Assembly (NCBI GenBank): GCA_002694685.1
Contig: NZMW01000004.1
Location: forward strand, 62,001 to 126,000
Source of the DNA: Balneola sp.
Lineage (GTDB): Bacteria; Bacteroidota; Rhodothermia; Balneolales; Balneolaceae
Direction of reading: 5' to 3'
DNA length: 64,000 bases
Part shown: positions 42,709-50,966 of the stretch, in pieces
How the letters are laid out: the number at the start of each line of letters is the position of its first letter
Numbering within the stretch: position 1 is the first letter of the stretch
Translations under genes and position numbers: made by a program
The notes under the pieces: generated by a model
Databases searched by the model: none
Told to the model about the DNA's origin: nothing
Seen by the model: the letters and a program-made list of their open reading frames with translations, nothing else

Positions 42709-45216
42709 ATGAACTACGGAAAAGTTACTATAAATAGACTTGCAGTACTTTTGCTGAGTTTCACCTTTGTTATTGCAGGGTGTAAGACAGCAGAAAAAGC
42801 AGCAAGTTCATCTGAAGGCCCATCCCGGGGAATGCGAGGCGGCGGCCCAAGTGGTGATGGCGAAATGAAAAAGTACAGTGATGTCATCACTAAAGATGCA
42901 GAAACAGACGAAGGACTGTTTGATGTACATAAGGTTGAAGACAAATATTACTATGAAATCCCTGATGCCTTGTTAGGCCAGGAAATGTTATTAGTTACAC
43001 GTGTTGCTAAAACAGCAGATAACCTCGGTTACGGTGGCGAAAAGCTTAACACTCAAATCGTAAGATGGGAAAAGAAGCAGGATAAAATTCTTCTTCGTCA
43101 CATCTCCTATGAGAACGTTGCTTCAGAGACCAAGCCTATTTATGAAGCGGTAAGAAATTCTAACTTCGAGCCAATCATTGCTTCTTTTGATATTGAAGCT
43201 CTTAATCAGGATTCAACAGGTTCTGTGGTAGAGATAACCAGTATGTTCACTGATGATATCCCATCATTAGGATTAGACAGTGGCGATCGCCGGCAGTATC
43301 AGGTACGCCGCGTAGATGGTAGCCGAACTTTTATTGAGCACATCAATAGTTACCCGGAAAATATTGAAGCGCGAAACATCCTGACTTATGATGCAGGAAA
43401 TCCACCTTCAAACTCTTCCACAGGGACTATTTCTATTGAACTGAATCACAGTATGATTGTGCTTCCTGAAGAAGAAATGCGCCCAAGAGATTATGATCAG
43501 CGGGTAGGATTCTTTAGTGTTTCTAAAACGGAATACACGGACGAAGCTCAAAAGGCAAAACAAATTCAGCATGTAACACGCTGGAAATTAGTACCTAAAG
43601 ATAAAGAAGCCTACATGGCTTGGATGAATGGCGAGAGTGACGAGCTTGTAGAGCCGGAAAATCCTATTATCTATTATGTTGACCCTGCAACTCCAGAGAA
43701 GTGGAGAAAATATTTACTTCAGGGTGTTGATGACTGGCAAGTAGCTTTTGAAGCTGCCGGTTTCAAAAATGCAATTATGGGTAAATTACCTCCAACGAAG
43801 GAAGAAGATCCTGAGTTTAGCCCGGAAGATGTACGTTATTCGGTGATTCGTTACTTCGCATCTCCGGTACAGAATGCATACGGACCACATGTTCATGATC
43901 CACGTACCGGTCAGATTCTTGAAAGTGATATCGGTTGGTACCATAACGTAATGAACCTTCTCAGAAACTGGTTCTTCATCCAAACAGCAGCAGCTAACCC
44001 TGATGCCCGCGGTGTAGAATTTGACGATGAGATTATGGGTGAATTGATCCGATTTGTATCTGCTCACGAAGTAGGTCACACACTTGGTTTCCCACATAAC
44101 TTTGGTTCAAGTTACGCTTTCACGGTAGAACAGCTTCGCGATCCGGAATTTACTTCTACACACGGAACAGCACCATCTATCATGGATTATGCTCGCTTTA
44201 ACTATATCGCTCAGCCTGGTGACGGAGTTACTAATTTCTATCCAGCTGTTGGCGAATATGACAAGTGGAATGCAAAATGGGGTTACACTTGGTTCCCTGA
44301 TGACATGAGTGATGAAGAAATTAAAGCTACTCTTAATGAGTGGACTGTAGAAAGGGCAGATGATCCTTTGTACTTCTACGGCCGTCAAACCGGTAGCAAA
44401 ATTGACCCACGTTCTCAGAACGAAGACCTTACCAATAATGCCATGGAAGCAGGCGAACTTGGCTTGGCTAACCTTCAGGTAATAACTGAAAACCTGATTG
44501 ACTGGACCGAAAGAGAAGGTGCTAATTATGAAGAATTAGACGAGCTATATGGTAACATCATTGGTCAGTGGAGAAGGTACATGGGACATGTGTTGTCTAA
44601 TGTTGGTGGTATCTATGAAAACCACAAAACGTATGAGCAGGATGGCGTTGTTTATGAAGCTGTTCCTGAAGCAACCCAGCGTGACGCGATGGAGTTTTTA
44701 CAGCAGCATGCATTCAGTACACCAACATGGGCTTTCAGTGATGAAATCCTTGATCGTGTAAATCAGGCATCAGCTGTTGATGATTTCCGAGGTGCTCAAG
44801 CCGGTGTTCTTTCCGCTCTTGTTGATGGAAGACGAGTTGCAAAACTGATTGAGTTCGAGCGACGTTCAGATGACGATACGTACACTGCTTTCGAAATGAT
44901 GGATGACGTACGTAACGGTATTTTCAGCGAAGTAAGAGCTAATGAAAATATTGATGTACATCGCCGAGCTCTACAGCGTGCATACGTTGAAGAGATGGAA
45001 GGCCTGATGACTCAGGAAATCCAAGGAAACTGGTGGTCAGGACCATCTGTTGATGTAAGTCAGTCTGACATTCGCCCAATCGTGCGAAATCAACTAAACA
45101 TTTTAAATCGTGATATTGCCAGCGCTCTAAGAAGTGGTGGATTTGACCGAGCCACAAGAACGCACCTTGAAGATCTCCAAGCGAGAGTTCAGGATGTACT
45201 TGACGGTGACGATTAA
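42709..45216 (+). CDS. Zinc-dependent metalloprotease lipoprotein (DUF5117/DUF4953 type)
   Basis: An 835-residue exported metzincin-like protease. The start is placed at the ATG before NYGKVTINRL, because it gives a lipoprotein signal (TFVIAGC); 23 earlier in-frame codons would spoil it. The mature N-terminus has a short low-complexity stretch (GMRGGGPSGDGE). The catalytic motif HEVGHTLGFPH spans 453-463, with a later Met-turn candidate SIMDYARFNY. Flanking domains match proteins annotated DUF5117/DUF5118 or zinc-dependent metalloprotease in Bacteroidota. The codon choice is noticeably optimised compared with neighbours (many CGT, GGT and CTT codons), suggesting strong expression. It ends at a strong terminator. 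Confidence 0.88.
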   Translation: MNYGKVTINRLAVLLLSFTFVIAGCKTAEKAASSSEGPSRGMRGGGPSGDGEMKKYSDVITKDAETDEGLFDVHKVEDKYYYEIPDALLGQEMLLVTRVAKTADNLGYGGEKLNTQIVRWEKKQDKILLRHISYENVASETKPIYEAVRNSNFEPIIASFDIEALNQDSTGSVVEITSMFTDDIPSLGLDSGDRRQYQVRRVDGSRTFIEHINSYPENIEARNILTYDAGNPPSNSSTGTISIELNHSMIVLPEEEMRPRDYDQRVGFFSVSKTEYTDEAQKAKQIQHVTRWKLVPKDKEAYMAWMNGESDELVEPENPIIYYVDPATPEKWRKYLLQGVDDWQVAFEAAGFKNAIMGKLPPTKEEDPEFSPEDVRYSVIRYFASPVQNAYGPHVHDPRTGQILESDIGWYHNVMNLLRNWFFIQTAAANPDARGVEFDDEIMGELIRFVSAHEVGHTLGFPHNFGSSYAFTVEQLRDPEFTSTHGTAPSIMDYARFNYIAQPGDGVTNFYPAVGEYDKWNAKWGYTWFPDDMSDEEIKATLNEWTVERADDPLYFYGRQTGSKIDPRSQNEDLTNNAMEAGELGLANLQVITENLIDWTEREGANYEELDELYGNIIGQWRRYMGHVLSNVGGIYENHKTYEQDGVVYEAVPEATQRDAMEFLQQHAFSTPTWAFSDEILDRVNQASAVDDFRGAQAGVLSALVDGRRVAKLIEFERRSDDDTYTAFEMMDDVRNGIFSEVRANENIDVHRRALQRAYVEEMEGLMTQEIQGNWWSGPSVDVSQSDIRPIVRNQLNILNRDIASALRSGGFDRATRTHLEDLQARVQDVLDGDD

Positions 45217-45236
45217 TTAAAAGAGTATAGTTCTTC

Positions 45237-45273
45237 AAAGCCCCACACATAATTTATGTGTGGGGCTTTTTTT
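45237..45273 (+). terminator. Strong Rho-independent terminator of the metalloprotease gene
   Basis: AAAGCCCCACACAT and ATGTGTGGGGCTTT form a perfect 14-bp stem over a 5-base loop, ending in TTTTTTT. Confidence 0.9.
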
Positions 45274-45344
45274 ATAGCTATGGTTTTGCCCCTAAGCTTT
45301 CGTTTTAGCATCTTAAGTAAGCCTGGTTAACCAAGTACTTAATT

Positions 45345-46211
45345 ATGGAATCACTGATTGAATTTTTTGAAAATGTACCTACTTCATTCCGGGCAGGAAT
45401 GTTGATTGGTGGAATTTTCCTTTTTTGGATTATCGAGGGAGTATTCCCTTTGTTTGAATTTGGGTACAAGAAAGTCCGACATGCTGCTATCAACTTAGTG
45501 TTAAACGGCTTTTTTGTAGTGATTGGATTGGGTTTTGCCGGTCTATTGGTGTGGTCATCGAATTATGTGACGGCCAATGAGTTTGGGGTTTTGCAGTGGG
45601 TTGAAATGCCGATATGGGTCCAAGCTATTGTTGGGGTGATGCTGCTCGACTTCTTTGGTGCTTACTTGATTCATTGGATAGAGCACAAAGTCATATTTAT
45701 GTGGAAATTCCATCTCGTACATCATAGCGATACAACGGTAGATGTGACTACAGGACTCCGCCACCATCCCGGAGAAGCTGTATTTCGAATGGTATTTACC
45801 ATCATAGGGGTGATTGTAGTTGGAGCTCCCATCTGGATTGTGTTCTTATACCAAAGCATTTCTGCGCTATTCGCTCACCTTACACACGCGAATATAAACA
45901 TGCCAAGAAAGATAGATCGGGCTTTGTCGTGGATTTTCATCACGCCATTGATGCATAAAGTTCATCATCACTACACCCAGCCTTATACAGATACCAATTA
46001 TGGTAATATTTTTGCTGTCTGGGATCGTGCTTTTGGAACCTTTGCCCAAGTTGATGAAATGACCGAGCTCAAATATGGCATCGATACTCACATGGATCCC
46101 GCCGAAAATGATAATCTGGGGAACTTGCTTAAAATTCCATTTCAGTCGTATCGCCCGCCAGTAGGTTCAAAGTTTGGGGATGAGGAAGTAGAAATTTCTA
46201 AAGAGAAATAA
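45345..46211 (+). CDS. Sterol desaturase / fatty acid hydroxylase family membrane protein
   Basis: A 288-residue inner-membrane di-iron oxygenase with four or five helices. The histidine boxes are HWIEH (110-114), HLVHH (123-127), RHH (140-141) and HKVHHH (204-209), plus HLTH (178-181): the full set of the FA_hydroxylase family, which hydroxylates or desaturates lipids or carotenoids. The 288-residue length is typical. It converges on the sodium symporter gene with only one base between stop codons. The lipid substrate is unknown. Confidence 0.9.
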   Translation: MESLIEFFENVPTSFRAGMLIGGIFLFWIIEGVFPLFEFGYKKVRHAAINLVLNGFFVVIGLGFAGLLVWSSNYVTANEFGVLQWVEMPIWVQAIVGVMLLDFFGAYLIHWIEHKVIFMWKFHLVHHSDTTVDVTTGLRHHPGEAVFRMVFTIIGVIVVGAPIWIVFLYQSISALFAHLTHANINMPRKIDRALSWIFITPLMHKVHHHYTQPYTDTNYGNIFAVWDRAFGTFAQVDEMTELKYGIDTHMDPAENDNLGNLLKIPFQSYRPPVGSKFGDEEVEISKEK

Positions 46212-46212
46212 A

Positions 46213-47943
46213 CTAGCTTTTTCGAGGGTTGATATAGCTTAATATCAACCCAACCATAACTACCATAATGGTACCCACCGGATTCAACCATAAAAACTCG
46301 ATGGCTTTGGTATAACCATCCGGCACTTCACTCCATGGGAATATGAAAGAGTAGTCGGCAGTAGTGGCATTATAGAAAAGACGATCGAAGGTGAACACGG
46401 AAGCCATTCCTGAAATAAGCCCAATTAAAGCTCCGGTTCCGGTTGCTCGTTTTACCCAAAGCAGTAATACAAACACACCCAGAATAGATCCATAGAAATA
46501 GCTGCCAATCTGGTTAATGAGCTCAATAATAGATTTAGTTTCCCCAAGCAGTAAAGCCGAAACCGTGGCTATAGCGCCCCACATAAATGTGACACCTCTC
46601 GAAGACTTCACATAGTGCATTTCTTCATACGTATCGCCTTTGAGCCGTCGATACCAATCTACAATGGAAACCGTGGTTAAGGCATTGAGCTCACTGTCTA
46701 TACTACTGAGTGCAGCTGCAAAAATCCCACCTACAATCAACCCAATAATACCAATAGGGACATGATTGAGGATGAAATAGGGGAAGATATAATTGGTGTC
46801 GTTGACATCTGCCTGCTGGATTTCAGCTTGTAAAGCCAGATCAGCCTGACGAGCTTCATTCATTTCGCGATCGGCATTTATAAAGGCTTGCTGATTTTCC
46901 TTGCTCCTGTTTTGAACCGCAGCTAAGGCCGCATCTTCACGTGCGATATGGGCGAGGTCATATTGCTTCAAAATCCGTTCTTCGGCAATACGAAATTCTT
47001 GTTGTTCAGCTACAGGTTCTGTTGCACGAAAAGAAGCCGGTGCGGGATTAAAGATGAAGAACACATATAACATCACCCCAAGTAAGAGAATAAAGAACTG
47101 CATAGGTACTTTAGCATAAGCCGTAAGCAGTAGTGACTTTCGTGCGTTTTTGACTGAATCGGTTGTCAGATATCGTTGCACCTGAGTCTGGTCGGTTCCG
47201 AAATAGGAAACCATCAGGAAGAAGGCGGCAATCACTCCACTCCAGACATTATATTTTTCGGATAAATCGAAATTCAGGTCAAGGGCGGTAAGCTTATCGA
47301 GGCTTCCGGCTAAGTAAAGAGCATCTCCGAAATCAACGTTTTCGGGCAGATTCATCCAGACCAGGCCGAAGCAAAATATGAGCCCAAACATCATCACAGC
47401 CATCTGCTTTACATCCGTATTGATTACACCCGCAATACCGCCAACAGTAGTATATCCGGTGGCAATAATGCCAATAATGATAATGGTCACATTAAGCGGA
47501 AGACCAAGCAAAAGGGCCAATACATAGGAGGGAGCGGCAATCACAACACCTAGAGCAAGTCCGCGTGAAATTAGAAAAAGACCGGAAGTGGTTAATCGTG
47601 TTTTGAGGCCAAATCGTTCTTCCAAAACCTCGTAGGCCGTAAAATTCTGCATCTTATTGAAGAAGGGAACTAGAAACATACAGATGAAAATCATGGCAAA
47701 AGGAATGGCGAGATAGGTCTGCACGAAGCGCATATCTTCCACATAGGCAATTCCCGTGGTTCCAATAAACGTGATTGCAGAGGCTTGAGTAGCCATTACT
47801 GAAAGTCCCGCTGCCCACCAAGGCATGGAGCGATTAGCTAATAAATAGCCTTCAATGGTGGATGCATCTTTACCCTGACGGGTTCCATCCCATACCGTAT
47901 ATCCTAAAAAAATGATTAATACCGACCAGTCAATCCAGCTCAT
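46213..47943 (-). CDS. Sodium:solute symporter with charged coiled-coil insert
   Basis: A 576-residue SSS-family permease with about 13-14 helices (LeuT fold), importing an organic solute with Na+. Typical segments: GLSVMATQASAITFIGTTG, ARG-type SRGLALGVVIAAP, YTTVGGIAGVINTDVKQ and AALSSIDSELNALTTV. Between about residues 306 and 384 a charged, Ala/Glu/Gln-rich stretch (EQQEFRIAEERILKQYD, AREDAALAAVQNRSKENQQ) forms a probable coiled coil in a loop, longer than in classical members. A small membrane-protein gene ends right at its ATG. The solute is unknown. Confidence 0.88.
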   Translation of the reverse strand: MSWIDWSVLIIFLGYTVWDGTRQGKDASTIEGYLLANRSMPWWAAGLSVMATQASAITFIGTTGIAYVEDMRFVQTYLAIPFAMIFICMFLVPFFNKMQNFTAYEVLEERFGLKTRLTTSGLFLISRGLALGVVIAAPSYVLALLLGLPLNVTIIIIGIIATGYTTVGGIAGVINTDVKQMAVMMFGLIFCFGLVWMNLPENVDFGDALYLAGSLDKLTALDLNFDLSEKYNVWSGVIAAFFLMVSYFGTDQTQVQRYLTTDSVKNARKSLLLTAYAKVPMQFFILLLGVMLYVFFIFNPAPASFRATEPVAEQQEFRIAEERILKQYDLAHIAREDAALAAVQNRSKENQQAFINADREMNEARQADLALQAEIQQADVNDTNYIFPYFILNHVPIGIIGLIVGGIFAAALSSIDSELNALTTVSIVDWYRRLKGDTYEEMHYVKSSRGVTFMWGAIATVSALLLGETKSIIELINQIGSYFYGSILGVFVLLLWVKRATGTGALIGLISGMASVFTFDRLFYNATTADYSFIFPWSEVPDGYTKAIEFLWLNPVGTIMVVMVGLILSYINPRKS

Positions 47944-48072
47944 TTATGGGGTATTGAATGTGGAGGTGAAGATCAGAAAAAGAAGAATGTAAATAACACC
48001 AAGTATGGCAACGACCGTATAATCGCCAAGCCATTTAGGAGTTAATTTTTGGTCGGTTGTTTTTTCATCCAT
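47944..48072 (-). CDS. Small single-helix membrane protein next to the symporter (42 residues)
   Basis: Starting from MDEKTTDQKLTPKWLGDY the product has one helix (TVVAILGVIYILLFLIFTSTF) and ends NTP. Its TAA is immediately followed by the symporter's ATG, so the two are translationally coupled. Small helix-bearing partners occur beside some SSS transporters, and a role in assembly or regulation is inferred. A longer form from 48171 would add 33 polar residues; the shorter start gives the usual cytoplasmic N-terminal tail and is preferred. Confidence 0.6.
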   Translation of the reverse strand: MDEKTTDQKLTPKWLGDYTVVAILGVIYILLFLIFTSTFNTP

Positions 48073-48243
48073 GGCAGATAATAGGAATTGTAAGGTAGTT
48101 TTAAAAGTGAGAGATAAAGTAGGATAATTGAAATCCCAGTCATCATCAAAATCCTTAAAATCATGGTTCACATTGCGTTTTTGAAACTTGATTTTGGGAT
48201 TGATGGATTTACAAGATTATTGGGTTTGCCATCATACAGAACT

Positions 48244-48909
48244 TTACCCTCTTAAATCATCAATTATTCTAAAACTCTCTTTCCCGTAATTGAATAGCAA
48301 ATCAAGCGTACTGCAACCGGGGACAAAACCGGAAACGGCTTGCCGGTATTCGGGATGATCATCTAATGCGGGGATAGCTAAATCTGTTTGTCGCTGATAA
48401 TTCTTTGATTCGTGCTCTAAGTACAGCGTATCGGCACCGATGTTTTGGACGAATTGATCCGGGAAAGTATCGTATTCCGGAATATCACTGGCCATTTTGG
48501 GGTGAAGGTCAATTTCCAGGTAGGTCATCATGCGGTTAAAAAAATAGATATCAAAGTCGATGAGCTTGGTGAAATGGGCTCCGGTTTCAAAGTCTGTTCG
48601 AAGTTCATCCTCAAATAAGTCGAAGTAGGTGGCGCTTTTGTAGTTGTGATAGATGGCATTCCACAGAGGTTCAAACCAGTCACGAGTCTGATCTATACGC
48701 ACATCTTTGATAGGCTTTTGCTTGTCTTCGGTCTTGATAGGGAGATTAATCCATTGCAATCCATTATGCCCTCGAATTTGAGCACGGTGCGAACGTCCTT
48801 TACGAGACCACTTTTCTACATCCTCCCAAACAATGAGATCCGCCTTAAGCATAGCTGAGAGGTCGTAAAGATTGGGAGCAAATTGAGGTTGGAGCAGAGC
48901 TAATTGCAA
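48244..48909 (-). CDS. WbqC-like family protein
   Basis: A 221-residue soluble protein matching the WbqC-like family: QLALLQPQFAPNLYDL at the start, then KWSRKGRSHRAQIRGHNG.QWINLPI and a long helical region with LRTDFETGAHFTKLIDFDIYF, ending CSTLDLLFNYGKESF. Relatives lie in O-antigen and polysaccharide gene clusters but have no proven reaction. It is divergent from gltX, with an inverted repeat between them. Confidence 0.85.
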   Translation of the reverse strand: MQLALLQPQFAPNLYDLSAMLKADLIVWEDVEKWSRKGRSHRAQIRGHNGLQWINLPIKTEDKQKPIKDVRIDQTRDWFEPLWNAIYHNYKSATYFDLFEDELRTDFETGAHFTKLIDFDIYFFNRMMTYLEIDLHPKMASDIPEYDTFPDQFVQNIGADTLYLEHESKNYQRQTDLAIPALDDHPEYRQAVSGFVPGCSTLDLLFNYGKESFRIIDDLRG

Positions 48910-48921
48910 TGTTAAATTTTT

Positions 48922-48970
48922 AAATTTTGAATGTTGAATGGAAACTTAGCCAATTCAACATTCAAAATTT
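48922..48970. repeat. Inverted repeat with AAATTTTGAATGTTGAAT arms
   Basis: Perfect 18-bp arms at 48922-48939 and 48953-48970 around a 13-base loop, in the 133-base divergent spacer between the wbqC-like gene and gltX. Since both genes point away from it, it is not a terminator. The core matches the hairpin at 8304-8353. A TATCTTTA box (48987-48994) between it and gltX may be the gltX -7 element. Confidence 0.6.
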
Positions 48971-49042
48971 AGCACTTAAAATTTGTTATCTTTAAGGGAT
49001 TAGAAAAATGAACTATCAATTACTACAAAAAAGAGAAATTAA

Positions 49043-50521
49043 ATGAGCGTTCGCGTACGATTTGCGCCTTCACCAACCGGATTTTTACACATTGGCGGAT
49101 TGAGAACCGCACTTTATAATTATTTATTTGCCCGCCATAACGACGGTAAATTTATATTGAGAATTGAGGATACCGATCAGTCCCGATATGTAGAGGGAGC
49201 CGAACAGGATATTATTGATTCTTTGGAATGGACCGGGATGGAAATTGATGAAGGTCCTGGCAAAGGCGGAGATTTTGGTCCTTACCGACAGAGCGAGCGA
49301 AAGGATATCTATCACAAGTATGCGGAGCAGCTGGTTGAAGCCGGTCATGCCTATTACGCTTTTGACACAGTTGAGGAAATTGATGAGATGCGTGAGCGTT
49401 TGGAGAAGTCCGGAAATCCATCTCCTAAATATGATGCGATTACGCGTCAGTCTATGAAGAATAGCCTGACTCTTCCTCAAGATGAAGTTGAGAAGAAATT
49501 AGAAAATGGTGACGAGTACGTAGTTCGCCTGAAAGTACCGCGTAAAGAGAATGTCCGGTTTGAAGATGAGATTAGGGGCAGCGTTTCTTTCGATACCGAA
49601 GGATTAGACGATCAGGTTTTGCTAAAATCCGACGGAATGCCAACATATCATTTGGCAAATGTTGTTGATGACCACACCATGGAAATCACCCACGTTATTC
49701 GCGGTGAGGAATGGTTGAGCAGTACACCCAAGCATATCTTACTCTATAATGCTTTTGGATGGGAGCCGCCAAAAATGGCTCATTTGCCGTTGATTATGTC
49801 TCCAAGTGGCGGAAAACTTTCCAAGCGTAAAGCTGAAAGTGAAGGGATTCCGGTAAACACCAAAGATTACATAAAAGGAAATTATGAGCCGGATGCTCTT
49901 GTGAACTTCCTGGCTTACTTGGGATGGAGTCCCGGTGATGATTCTGAAATTCATGATCTGAAAGAACTTTGTGAGTTATTTACACTCGACCGTGTGAGTA
50001 AAGGTGGAGCAGTCTTCAACTACAAAAAACTGATGTGGTATAATGAAAATTATATCCGTGAGCATTCAGTAGAAGAGCTTAAGCCAAGAGTGAAAGCTTT
50101 ATTTGAAGAGTCAGAATTTAAGATTCCAAATGAAGAGTTTTTAAGTGATGTTATTGAGCTTCTACATGAGCGTGTATCCAGAATTGAGGAATTTGTAAGC
50201 ATGGGTGCTTTCTTTTTTGAAGCGCCGCAAGAATATGATGAAAAAGCCCTCAAAAAATGGAAAGAGGACAGTCCAGTTATCCTAAAAGCATATCGGGATA
50301 AAATTGAGCAGCTATCTGATGGTGACTTCGAAGCTGTTACCTTGAAAGACAAAATCAAAGAGACGATTGAAGAACATAATGTCGGTTTTGGAAAACTGAT
50401 GATGCCGCTACGAGTTGCTGTGAGTGGACAGGGCTTTGGTCCGGACCTAACCCCGGCGCTGGAACTTATCGGTAAAGAGGAAGTGCTGGATAGAATTGAT
50501 ACAGCGATTGAGAAGCTTTGA
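49043..50521 (+). CDS. gltX: Glutamate-tRNA ligase
   Basis: Charges tRNA-Glu in the cytoplasm. The 492-residue class I synthetase begins VRFAPSPTGFLHIGGLRTAL (HIGH motif at 16-19 as HIGG), has the KLSKR form of KMSKS at 258-262, and includes the GEEWLSSTPKH segment and a C-terminal anticodon-binding helical domain. It is a standard length for bacterial GluRS. Single gene, divergent from the wbqC-like gene. Confidence 0.96.
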   Translation: MSVRVRFAPSPTGFLHIGGLRTALYNYLFARHNDGKFILRIEDTDQSRYVEGAEQDIIDSLEWTGMEIDEGPGKGGDFGPYRQSERKDIYHKYAEQLVEAGHAYYAFDTVEEIDEMRERLEKSGNPSPKYDAITRQSMKNSLTLPQDEVEKKLENGDEYVVRLKVPRKENVRFEDEIRGSVSFDTEGLDDQVLLKSDGMPTYHLANVVDDHTMEITHVIRGEEWLSSTPKHILLYNAFGWEPPKMAHLPLIMSPSGGKLSKRKAESEGIPVNTKDYIKGNYEPDALVNFLAYLGWSPGDDSEIHDLKELCELFTLDRVSKGGAVFNYKKLMWYNENYIREHSVEELKPRVKALFEESEFKIPNEEFLSDVIELLHERVSRIEEFVSMGAFFFEAPQEYDEKALKKWKEDSPVILKAYRDKIEQLSDGDFEAVTLKDKIKETIEEHNVGFGKLMMPLRVAVSGQGFGPDLTPALELIGKEEVLDRIDTAIEKL

Positions 50522-50535
50522 TCTAAGGAAATATA

Positions 50536-50696
50536 GTCATCGCGAGGAGCCCGGATTTTGGTTAGGGTAATTTTCTCAAACGACGAAGCGATCTCCCTAA
50601 TTCAGGCAATCTTGCATAAAAAAGAGATTGCCACGGAATTTGCTTTCTGCGGTCGCTGAATTCATCGCAATTGTAGATGTTAGGTAATTCGATGAC
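50536..50696. repeat. Large inverted mosaic repeat (GTCATC ... GATGAC)
   Basis: Outer ends GTCATCGCGAGGAG and ...CGATGAC are inverted. Inside are CGACGAAGCGATCTCC on one side and GAGATTGCCACGG on the other, a pattern known from dispersed genomic repeats of the GTCATTGCGAGGAG type. It makes up the first half of the 445-base spacer between gltX and the M14 peptidase gene. Confidence 0.5.
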
Positions 50697-50731
50697 AGTT
50701 TTTTAGTTAAGGTGCTTGCTCAACAAGCGTT

Positions 50732-50863
50732 CGACCTCTTCTGTCTTCTCCTTCAACAAGGAGAAGGACGCGCTGATAAGGTTTCCATACCTTAACCCAT
50801 CATAAATACTATTAATAGGCTCGGACAAGTCTCTCCTTGAGAAGGAGAGATTTAGAGAGGTCG
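50732..50863. repeat. Composite repeat with two facing TTCTCCTT/AAGGAGAA hairpins
   Basis: Outer arms CGACCTCT (50732-50739) and AGAGGTCG (50856-50863) enclose hairpins TTCTCCTT-caac-AAGGAGAA (50746-50765) and TCTCTCCTT-gag-AAGGAGAGA (50830-50850). It is a second, unrelated repeat in the same spacer; no gene lies between them. Confidence 0.55.
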
Positions 50864-50911
50864 GAGTATTGGGCTTGGAATAGTTATGGGGCTGTGCAAA
50901 GAATTTTAACT

Positions 50912-50948
50912 AAAAAAAAGGGAGCTCAATTGAACTCCCTTTTCTTTT
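50912..50948 (-). terminator. Terminator of the M14 peptidase operon
   Basis: GGGAG and CTCCC flank a near-symmetric centre (CTCAATTGAA), with A8 on the left and TTTTCTTTT on the right, so it can stop transcripts from both sides. It lies about 20 bases past the stop of the minus-strand peptidase. Confidence 0.75.
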
Positions 50949-50966
50949 GCTAAAGATTTTTAGATT

